DNA of 64,000 bases from Streptomyces sp. WMMC500 (lineage in GTDB: Bacteria; Actinomycetota; Actinomycetes; Streptomycetales; Streptomycetaceae): assembly GCF_027497195.1 (NCBI RefSeq), contig NZ_CP114905.1:1612001-1676000 (forward strand). Direction: 5' to 3'. Below are positions 25,300-31,892 of the stretch, in pieces. The translations under genes and the position numbers were made by a program. The number at the start of each line of letters is the position of its first letter. Position 1 is the first letter of the stretch. The notes beneath the pieces are model-generated. The model was not told where the DNA came from. It saw only the letters and a program-made list of their open reading frames with translations, and did no database searches.

Positions 25300-26198
25300 C
25301 ACGCGGCTCCTTCGCCTCTTGTGGGTCCTGCCGTGCCCCGGCGGTACGACTCCCAGGTCCAGCCGAGCGTGCGGCGCGCCATGACGCCGACCGCGTGGCG
25401 GCGGTAGCGCGCGCTGCCGCGCACGTCGTCTATCGGGTTGCACGCGCCCGCCGCCAGCTCGGCGAACTGCCGCGCCAGAGCCGGGGGCAGGTTCCGGCCG
25501 CTGTCCCAGAAGCCGCCCTCGGCCAGCGCCGCGTTCAGGAACTCCTCGGCGGCGTCGGCGCGCACGGGCGTGGGCGCGGCCGAGCCGATGCCGGTACGGA
25601 CGGTGCGGGTGTCGGGGTGCAGCGCGATGCCGAACGCGCACACGGCGATCACCATCGCGTTGCGCGTGCCGACCTTGGAGAACTCCTGCGGCCCGGTGGC
25701 CTTCCTGACGTGCACCCACTTGATCAGCTCGTCGGGCGCGAGCGCGTTGCGCTTGACTCCGGTGAAGAACTCGTCGATCGGGATCCGCCTGCTGCCTCGT
25801 ACGGACTCCACCTCGACCTCCGCGCCCGCGGCCAGCAGCGCCGGGTGCGCGTCGCCGGCCGGGGAGGCGGTGCCGAGGTTGCCGCCGACGCCGCCGCGGT
25901 TGCGGATCTGCGGCGAGGCCACGGTGTGCGCCGCCCGCGCAAGACCGGGCAGCGCACCGCCCAGCTCGGCCACGATCCGCGCGTACGGCACGGAGGCCCC
26001 CAGCCGCACGCTCTCGGCGCCCGTCTCCCACTCCTGCAACTCGCCGATGCGGTTGAGGTCGAGCAGGTACTCCGGGCGGCGGTGGTCGAAGTTGATCTCG
26101 ACCATGAGGTCCGTGCCGCCCGCGATCGGTACGGCCGCGGGGTGCTCGGCCTTGGCGGCGAGCGCTTCCGCCCAGCCGGCGGGGCGCAGGAAGTCCAT
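25299..26198 (-). CDS. Xanthine dehydrogenase, FAD-binding subunit
   Basis: 299 residues of the CoxM/XdhB family. It passes electrons from the iron-sulfur clusters to FAD and NAD+. FAD-binding motifs are VPIAGGTDLMVEINFDHRRP (about 26-45) and NRGGVGGNLGTASPAGDAHPALLAAGA (about 98-124). The C-terminal CO_deh_flav_C domain ends with RGSARYRRHAVGVMARRTL. ATG 26198 (MDFLRPAGWAEAL) is chosen because the family begins with this strand; a longer in-frame reading to 26270 lies in the promoter region. It is the first gene of the five-gene purine operon, divergent from pucR. Confidence 0.92.
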   Translation of the reverse strand: MDFLRPAGWAEALAAKAEHPAAVPIAGGTDLMVEINFDHRRPEYLLDLNRIGELQEWETGAESVRLGASVPYARIVAELGGALPGLARAAHTVASPQIRNRGGVGGNLGTASPAGDAHPALLAAGAEVEVESVRGSRRIPIDEFFTGVKRNALAPDELIKWVHVRKATGPQEFSKVGTRNAMVIAVCAFGIALHPDTRTVRTGIGSAAPTPVRADAAEEFLNAALAEGGFWDSGRNLPPALARQFAELAAGACNPIDDVRGSARYRRHAVGVMARRTLGWTWESYRRGTAGPTRGEGAA

Positions 26199-26377
26199 GG
26201 ATCCTCTCGGCTTTCCCTCGAAAGTGCGGATGCGTTCTTGAGCTGTTGACGGAACGTGGCCCAAGTACACAGAAACGCCGCCGTCCGGGTGCAGTCACGG
26301 AAACCATGAAGCAAGGGGCAGGCCAGAACCGGCTTCTTGTAGATTCGAACGAAGGCCGGGGGTATTCCTTCCCCTGT

Positions 26378-26401
26378 GGGACATCCCTTGCGGGACATCC
26401 C
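26378..26401. promoter_or_regulatory. Twin GGGACATCCC element upstream of pucR
   Basis: Two identical copies of GGGACATCCC lie at 26378-26387 and 26392-26401, separated by TTGC. Each is a small inverted repeat (GGGA-CA-TCCC), and outer T and A bases extend the whole to a larger palindrome with TGGGA and TCCCA ends. It is 71-94 bases before the pucR start codon, within the 273-base divergent region between pucR and the xanthine dehydrogenase operon. I see no other clear element in that region apart from the short repeat CTTTC-N4-GAAAG near 26211. A PucR operator is the obvious candidate; this is inference. Confidence 0.5.
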
Positions 26402-26471
26402 ACGACGACCGCCAGGCGGCCTGCGCGCACGGACGGGCGGGTCGACGCACGACCGACAGCAAGGGACGCGC

Positions 26472-28289
26472 ATGAGGCTGCGGGCACTCCTGGAATCCGA
26501 GGCGCTGGGCCTCAGGCTCCTCGGCGGCGAGGACGAGCTGGACCGCACGGTGCGGGGCGTGATGACCACGGACCTGACGGACCCGAGCCGCTATCTGTCG
26601 GGCGGCGAGCTGGTGCTCACCGGGCTCGCCTGGCGGCACGGCCCGCAGGACTCGGAGCCCTTCGTACGGATCCTGGCCGCGGCCGGCGTCGCCGGGCTCG
26701 CGGCAGGCGAGGCGGAGCTGTCGGGGGCCGGGGTGCCCGAGGACCTGGTGCGTGCGTGCGCGCGGCACCGGCTGCCGCTGTTCGCGGTGGACGAGAACGT
26801 CGCGTTCGCCACCGTCACCGAGCACGTCGTCCGGCAGGTCTCCGGCGAGCGGGCCGGCGATCTGGCGGCCGTGGTCGAGCGGCACCGCCGGCTGATGTCG
26901 TCCGGGCCCGCGGGCGGCGGCCCCGACGTCGTCCTCGACCTCCTCGGCTCCGATCTGGACCTGCGTGCGTGGGTGCTCTCCCCCACCGGCCGGCAGATCG
27001 CCGGCACCGCGTCCGCGGCGGCCGGCGGCCGGCTGCCCGCCCGGTTGCGGGCACAACTGGCCGGCGAGCACCTCGGGGCGCTGCGCGGCGGCCGGCCGGG
27101 GCCGCACCGGGTGACGCTGCCGGTGGCGGGCGGGGCCGTGACGTACTCGCTCTTCCCCGTCGGCGGCGGGCGGGACCTGCGCGAGACGGTGCTGTCCGAC
27201 TGGCTGCTGGCGGTGGAGGCGGACGCCGGGGAGTGGCCGCCGGAGCGGCTTGACCTGGTGCACGGCGTCACGCAGTTGATCGCCGTGGAGCGGGAGCGGC
27301 GCGACGCCGCGCGGGCGGTGCGGCGGCGGCTGGCGCAGGAGGTGCTGGAACTGTTGCAGGCCGGGGCGCAGCCCGGGGAGGTCGCCGCCCGGCTGCGGGT
27401 GGCGGTGCCGGTGCTGCTGCCGGGGATCGGGGCGGCCCCGCAGTGGCAGGTGGTGGTGGCGCGGGTCGAGTGGGAGGTCCCGCCCGGGCAGCCGGGGATC
27501 GCGGGCGGACCGGTGGCGCAGGCGATGCTGGAGGAACTGCTCGCGGGCTCGGAGAGGGACCGGGCCGACCGGATCGCGGTGGCGCACACCGGCGACGAGG
27601 CGGTGGCGCTGGTGCCGCTTCCGGCACCGGCGGCGCCGGCGGCGCGGGCGGAGGCGCCGGGGGCGCCGGCGGCCGGGGGCGCGGTCGGAGGCGGTGACCC
27701 GGACGGGCGGCCGGGCAGGGGCGCCGTGGGCGCCGGGCCGGGCCGCGGGCCCGCCGGCGGCCCGGCGGCCGGCGCCGGGGAGCCGGGCGCCGGAAAGCTG
27801 AGCGCCGCGGCGCTGCTCGCCGCCGTGCGGGAGCCGCTGGCCCGCGGGCTCGCCGACGACGGCCGGCTCACGCTCGGCGTCAGCGCCGCCGTGCACACCC
27901 CGGAAGGGCTGCGCGGCGCCCTGGAGGAGGCCCGGCACGCGCGCCGGGTCGCCGCCGCCCGGCCGGGCCGCGTGTGCGCGGCGGGCCACGAGGAGCTGGC
28001 CTCGCACGTGCTGCTGCTGCCCTTCGTCCCCGACGACGTGCGCCGCGCGTTCACCGCCCGGCTGCTGGACCCGCTGCGCGCGTACGACCACCGCCACCGG
28101 GCCGGTCTCGTGGAGACGCTGGAGGCGTTCCTCGACTGCGACGGCTCCTGGACCCGCTGCGCCGCCCGCCTCCACCTGCACGTCAACACGCTGCGCTACC
28201 GGGTGGGCCGGATCGAGCAGCTCACCGGCCGGGACCTCGCGCGGCTGGAGGACAAGCTCGACTTCTTCCTCGCGCTGCGCATGCGCTGA
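26472..28289 (+). CDS. pucR: PucR-family purine catabolism regulator
   Basis: 605 residues. The N-terminal PucR domain (about 1-125) contains LRLLGGEDELDRTVRGVMTTDLTDPSRYLSGGELVLTGLAW. A middle region follows with GGDEF-like CdaR features (about 300-510). The C-terminal HTH_30 has LVETLEAFLDCDGSWTRCAARLHLHVNTLRYRVGRIEQLTGRDL (about 545-588), the family's DNA-binding helix pair. Between about 382 and 443 is a Gly/Ala/Pro-rich insert that interrupts the middle domain. ATG 26472 has AAGGGA nine bases upstream. It is divergent from the xanthine dehydrogenase operon, which PucR regulators typically control in response to purine breakdown products. Confidence 0.9.
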   Translation: MRLRALLESEALGLRLLGGEDELDRTVRGVMTTDLTDPSRYLSGGELVLTGLAWRHGPQDSEPFVRILAAAGVAGLAAGEAELSGAGVPEDLVRACARHRLPLFAVDENVAFATVTEHVVRQVSGERAGDLAAVVERHRRLMSSGPAGGGPDVVLDLLGSDLDLRAWVLSPTGRQIAGTASAAAGGRLPARLRAQLAGEHLGALRGGRPGPHRVTLPVAGGAVTYSLFPVGGGRDLRETVLSDWLLAVEADAGEWPPERLDLVHGVTQLIAVERERRDAARAVRRRLAQEVLELLQAGAQPGEVAARLRVAVPVLLPGIGAAPQWQVVVARVEWEVPPGQPGIAGGPVAQAMLEELLAGSERDRADRIAVAHTGDEAVALVPLPAPAAPAARAEAPGAPAAGGAVGGGDPDGRPGRGAVGAGPGRGPAGGPAAGAGEPGAGKLSAAALLAAVREPLARGLADDGRLTLGVSAAVHTPEGLRGALEEARHARRVAAARPGRVCAAGHEELASHVLLLPFVPDDVRRAFTARLLDPLRAYDHRHRAGLVETLEAFLDCDGSWTRCAARLHLHVNTLRYRVGRIEQLTGRDLARLEDKLDFFLALRMR

Positions 28290-28314
28290 ACGCCGCCGCC
28301 CGCGCGGCGCGTTC
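28288..28314 (+). terminator. Terminator hairpin directly after pucR
   Basis: Starting inside the TGA stop, arms GAACGC and GCGTTC enclose an inner five-base-pair stem (GCCGC with GCGGC), with one bulged C. It precedes a 150-base gap that holds only the promoter region of the next gene. Confidence 0.5.
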
Positions 28315-28468
28315 GTGCGCGCCGCGGCCGGGCCCGGGGCAATGGGTTCGCCAAGATCTTGTGAAGTCGTTCACGCGGACACTTGGCCCAGGGCACACTT
28401 CGTGTTGAGATTCGAGTCACACTGGGCTGCGTTGTTCCTTGGCTCGACGGCGCGTTGGGGAGGCAAGA

Positions 28469-29266
28469 GTGGCGGATACCGCCATGGCACGGTCGGAATC
28501 GGCGATCTCGGAGGATCCGCTGGAGCGGGCGATCTGGCGGCTGCGCTCGCGCGGCTGCTGGGACGACGCCGCCGCGCTCCTCGAAGACGCCGCCGGGGCC
28601 GACGCCGAGGCGGCGCGGCGGCGCGCGGCGCTGCTCGTCGAGCAGTGCATGTTCACCGCCGCCGGCTGGGAGCGCGCCGAGGACGCGGTGCGCAACGCGG
28701 AGGCGCTGTCGACCGACGGGGAGAACCGCGGCGTCACGGCGTGCGAGCGGGGTTACCTGGCGTACGCCTCCACCCTGTTCCAGGAGCGCGACCGCTCCGA
28801 CGAGGCCCGCGCGGCGCTCGGCCGCGCCGCCGCGCTGCTGCCGCCGACGTCGCCGCACCGGCCGATGCTGGACTTCCGGCGCGGGCTGGTCGCCCAGCAT
28901 CTGACGAAGAACGCGACGGCGGCGCTGGCGGCGTTCCGCCGCGCCCACGCGGGCGCGCTCGACCAGGGCGACCTGCTGCTGTGCTCGTTCACCTGGCGCC
29001 ATCTGGCCGCGCTCGCGGCCGACGACGGGGACCTGACGGAGGCGCGGCACGGCTTCCGCGAGTCGCTGCGGCTGCGCGAGGAACTGGGATATCTGGTCGG
29101 TACGGCGCCGGCGCTGATGGCGCTGGCCGACGTCGAGCCGGAGGCGGAGGCGGCCCGGCTGCGGGCGGAGGCGACGCGGCTGGTGCGGCTGCTGGACGGG
29201 GTGCCGTCGTGGCTGGCGGAGCAGTTGGGCGAGGAGCCGCGGCGGGTCCCGGCGGCGGAGGGCTGA
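28469..29266 (+). CDS. Helical-repeat (TPR-like) hypothetical protein
   Basis: 265 residues, almost entirely paired amphipathic helices of TPR-like pattern: EDPLERAIWRLRSRGCWDDAAALLEDA, RRAALLVEQCMFTAAGWERAEDAVRNAEAL, ACERGYLAYASTLFQERDRSDEARAALGRAAALL, LTKNATAALAAFRRAHAGAL and LTEARHGFRESLRLREELGYLV. Such arrays scaffold protein contacts; no catalytic motif is seen. GTG 28469 has GGGGAGG five bases upstream, which is better than the in-frame TTG at 28439. It is monocistronic and convergent with the EamA gene. Similar proteins are scattered in streptomycetes, with no known role that I can name. Confidence 0.7.
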   Translation: MADTAMARSESAISEDPLERAIWRLRSRGCWDDAAALLEDAAGADAEAARRRAALLVEQCMFTAAGWERAEDAVRNAEALSTDGENRGVTACERGYLAYASTLFQERDRSDEARAALGRAAALLPPTSPHRPMLDFRRGLVAQHLTKNATAALAAFRRAHAGALDQGDLLLCSFTWRHLAALAADDGDLTEARHGFRESLRLREELGYLVGTAPALMALADVEPEAEAARLRAEATRLVRLLDGVPSWLAEQLGEEPRRVPAAEG

Positions 29267-29413
29267 CGCGCCTGCGGAGCGACGCGGCGCGGGAGGCCGG
29301 CGCGCGGCGGGACGACGCGCCGCGGACGGGTGTCCGGGCCGTGCGGGCCGTGAGTACGGGCGTCTTCCGGCCGGGTTCCGCCGCCCGTACGCGCGGCTAC
29401 GCGCCCGCCGCCC

Positions 29414-30352
29414 CTACGCGCGGCTCTGCTCCCGGTGCACCGCGACCCCCGCGACGACCAGCGCGATGCCCGCCGCCTCCGCCGCCCCCGGCACCTGGCC
29501 GAGCACCAGCAGGCCCATCAGCGCGGCCGTGGCCGGCAGCAGCGACAGCATCAGCGCGAAGGTCGCCCGCGGCACCCGCGCCATGGCGAGCTGGTCGCAC
29601 ACGTACGGGATCACCGACGAGCACACCCCCACCCCGAACGCCGCCGCCAGCAGCGCCGGCGACGTCGCCACCGCGGCCGCCTCCGCGACGCCCGCGGGCG
29701 CCGCGACCACGGCCGCCACCAGCATCGCGGCGCCGAGCCGGCCCACGCCCGACGCGCCGCCGTCCGCCGCGAGCCGGTGGCCGAGGACGACGTAGAGCAC
29801 GAACAGCGCGCAGTTGCCGAAGGCGAGCGCGAGACCGAGCGGTTCCGCGACCAGGTGCACGTCGGTCAGCAGCGCGACACCGGCGAGCGCCAGCGCCAGC
29901 GCGGCGAGGTTCCGCCGGGTCCGTACGCCCGCCGCGGCGAGCACCACGGGCCCCAGGAACTCCACCGCCCCGACGGTCCCCAGCGGCAGTCGTTCGAGGG
30001 CGAGGTAGAACGTGCAGTTCATGGTGGCGAGCACGGCGCCCATCGCCACCAGCAGCCGCCGCCCGCGGGGTGTCGCGGCCCGCCAGTCGTGCCACGGCCG
30101 CCGCCAGACGGCGAAGACCAGCGCCGCCGAGGCGATGCGCAGCCAGGCGACGCCCAGGACGTCGAGGCGGGCGAAGAGCAGGACGGCGCACGCCGGGCCG
30201 AGGTAGTGGAAGACCGCGGAGGAGACGAGGAACGCCGGCGGCGGCACGCGCTCGGCGGCCAGGGCGAGTCGGCCGGCGGGGGCGGCGGCGGGGCTGCGGA
30301 GCGGGGAGTCGGCCACGGAGGAATCGTCGCAACGGGCGCCTGCGCGGACCAT
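29414..30352 (-). CDS. EamA/DMT-family transporter (RhtA-like exporter)
   Basis: 312 residues, ten membrane segments in two EamA repeats (about 50-180 and 185-305). Seen: VSSAVFHYLGPACAVLLFARLDVLGVAWLRIASAALVF, TMNCTFYLALERLPLGTVGAVEFLGPVVLA and CSSVIPYVCDQLAMARVPRATFALMLSLLPATAALMGLLVLGQ. The signatures FYLALERLPLGTVGAVEFLGP and LLPATAALMG match the RhtA (threonine/homoserine efflux) subgroup. The ATG at 30352 gives a 312-residue protein; a GTG at 30316 is a shorter alternative. It is divergent from an Lrp regulator with 79 bases between them, suggesting amino-acid-responsive control of efflux. Confidence 0.85.
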   Translation of the reverse strand: MVRAGARCDDSSVADSPLRSPAAAPAGRLALAAERVPPPAFLVSSAVFHYLGPACAVLLFARLDVLGVAWLRIASAALVFAVWRRPWHDWRAATPRGRRLLVAMGAVLATMNCTFYLALERLPLGTVGAVEFLGPVVLAAAGVRTRRNLAALALALAGVALLTDVHLVAEPLGLALAFGNCALFVLYVVLGHRLAADGGASGVGRLGAAMLVAAVVAAPAGVAEAAAVATSPALLAAAFGVGVCSSVIPYVCDQLAMARVPRATFALMLSLLPATAALMGLLVLGQVPGAAEAAGIALVVAGVAVHREQSRA

Positions 30353-30431
30353 GACGAACCGGAAAGCATATCGGCCGATCACTTTTCGCTTCGGGGTGTT
30401 CTTCGGGCAGTTCCCGTGTGAAAGTGAAGCC

Positions 30432-30914
30432 GTGGACGCACTCGACCGCTCGATCCTGACCGAACTCGACGCCGACCCCCGGCTGTCGACCGCCGGGCTC
30501 GCCCGGCGCACCGGCGTCTCCGTGCCCACCGCCCGGGAGCGGGTGCGGCGGCTGGAGGAGTCCGGGGTGATCCGCGGCTACCGCCTCGACGTCGACCCGG
30601 CGGCGCTCGGCTATCCCGTGGCGGCGTTCGTCCGGGTGCGGCCGGGTCCGGGGCAGTTGCCGCGGATCGCCGCGCTGGCGCGGAGCCTGCCGCAGGTCAG
30701 CGAGTGCCACCGGATCACCGGCGAGGACTGCTTCCTGCTCAAGGTGCACGCGACGGACCTCCACACCTTCGAGGACGTGCTGGACCGCTTCCTGCTGCAC
30801 GGCCAGACGACGACGTCGATCGTGCAGTCCACGCCGGTGCCGCCGCGGACGCCGGGGCTCGGCGCGTACGAGGAGGAGAGCCGCGGGGCGACGGGAAGCG
30901 GGAGCCGTCGCTAG
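30432..30914 (+). CDS. Lrp/AsnC-family regulator
   Basis: 160 residues. The N-terminal HTH is VDALDRSILTELDADPRLSTAGLARRTGVSVPTARERVRRLEESG (about 1-45, given as the motif run), followed by IRGYRLDVDPAALGYPVAAFV. The RAM effector domain carries LPQVSECHRITGEDCFLLKVHATDLHTFEDVLDRF, with the conserved GEDCFLLKV ligand loop. Lrp family regulators sense amino acids and often control a neighbouring exporter; here the divergent EamA exporter is the natural target. GTG 30432 (VDALDRSIL) is the family start, and upstream in-frame residues are not family-like. Its TAG stop doubles as the start of the -10 box of the next gene. Confidence 0.88.
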   Translation: MDALDRSILTELDADPRLSTAGLARRTGVSVPTARERVRRLEESGVIRGYRLDVDPAALGYPVAAFVRVRPGPGQLPRIAALARSLPQVSECHRITGEDCFLLKVHATDLHTFEDVLDRFLLHGQTTTSIVQSTPVPPRTPGLGAYEEESRGATGSGSRR

Positions 30915-30917
30915 GGT
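30912..30917 (+). promoter_or_regulatory. -10 element TAGGGT of the LysR gene overlapping the lrp stop codon
   Basis: TAGGGT begins with the TAG stop of the upstream gene and precedes GTG 30926 by eight bases, matching the leaderless pattern seen elsewhere in this window. No good -35 hexamer is visible. Confidence 0.4.
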
Positions 30918-30925
30918 TGCCGGGC

Positions 30926-31864
30926 GTGGACCTCGATGCCGTACGCACCTTCGTCGCCGCCGCCGACACCGGCCAGTTCCAGGAGGCCGCGGCCGAGCTG
31001 ATGCTGAGCCAGCAGGCGGTCTCGAAGCGCGTCGCCGGGCTGGAGAAGAACCTCGGCGTGCGGCTGTTCACGCGTACCGCGCGCGGGGTGAAGCTCACCA
31101 TCGACGGTCAGGCGTTCCTGCCGCACGCCCGCGCCCTCCTGCGGGCCGCGGACCGGGCGGCGGCCTCGGTGCGGCCCGGGAGCCGGGCGCTGCGCGTGGA
31201 CGTGGTCGGGCGGCGGGTCGCGACCGCGGGGCTGCTGCGCGACTTCCACCGGGCGCACCCCGAGGTGGAGCTGGACGTCGTCACGATCTACGGCGGCGGT
31301 CCCGCCGTGGACGCGGTACGCGACGGCACGATCGACGCGACGTTCCGCACCCTGCCGCCGCCCGGCCGCGAGCTGCCCGGCGACATCGCCGTCGGGTACG
31401 TGCAGTACGAGCCGATGCAACTCGTCACCGGCCCCGCGCACGAGTTCGCCGGCGCCCGCTCCCTCGCCCCCCGCCGGCTCGCCGGGCACCGGATCTGGAT
31501 GCCGGGCAACGCACCGGGCACCGAGTGGGCCGCGTACTACGAGGAGATGGCCGCCGAGTTCGGCTTCGTCATGGACACGGTGGGCCCCGACTTCGGCATC
31601 GAGAGCCTGCTCGACACCATCGCCGCGTCCGCGACGGTGGGGACCTTCCTCAGCGAGCGGACCCCGCTCGTCTGGCCCGTCGACCACGACCTGAGCCGCA
31701 TCCCGCTGCTCGACCCGACCCCGGTCTACCCGCACCTGCTGCACTGGCACACCGACAACGCCCACCCCGCGCTCGCGCTGCTGCGCGAGCACCTCGCCGC
31801 CGCGCGCACGCGGCACGCGCCCGGGGACGCCGGCGGAACGTGGGCGCCGGCGTGGTCCCGCTGA
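30926..31864 (+). CDS. LysR-family transcriptional regulator
   Basis: 312 residues. The N-terminal winged HTH is DLDAVRTFVAAADTGQFQEAAAELMLSQQAVSKRVAGLEKNLGVRLFTRTARGVKLT (about 2-58, motif span). The effector domain starts near residue 90 (LRVDVVGRRVATAGLLRDFH) and contains EVELDVVTIYGGGPAVDAVRDGTIDATF, the usual periplasmic-binding-like fold. It lies 11 bases after the Lrp gene on the same strand but has its own leaderless promoter. Its target is not evident: the next gene is convergent, and no divergent partner exists. Confidence 0.88.
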   Translation: MDLDAVRTFVAAADTGQFQEAAAELMLSQQAVSKRVAGLEKNLGVRLFTRTARGVKLTIDGQAFLPHARALLRAADRAAASVRPGSRALRVDVVGRRVATAGLLRDFHRAHPEVELDVVTIYGGGPAVDAVRDGTIDATFRTLPPPGRELPGDIAVGYVQYEPMQLVTGPAHEFAGARSLAPRRLAGHRIWMPGNAPGTEWAAYYEEMAAEFGFVMDTVGPDFGIESLLDTIAASATVGTFLSERTPLVWPVDHDLSRIPLLDPTPVYPHLLHWHTDNAHPALALLREHLAAARTRHAPGDAGGTWAPAWSR

Positions 31865-31892
31865 CCGGCGCCCCGCGCGGTGACCACTGCCG

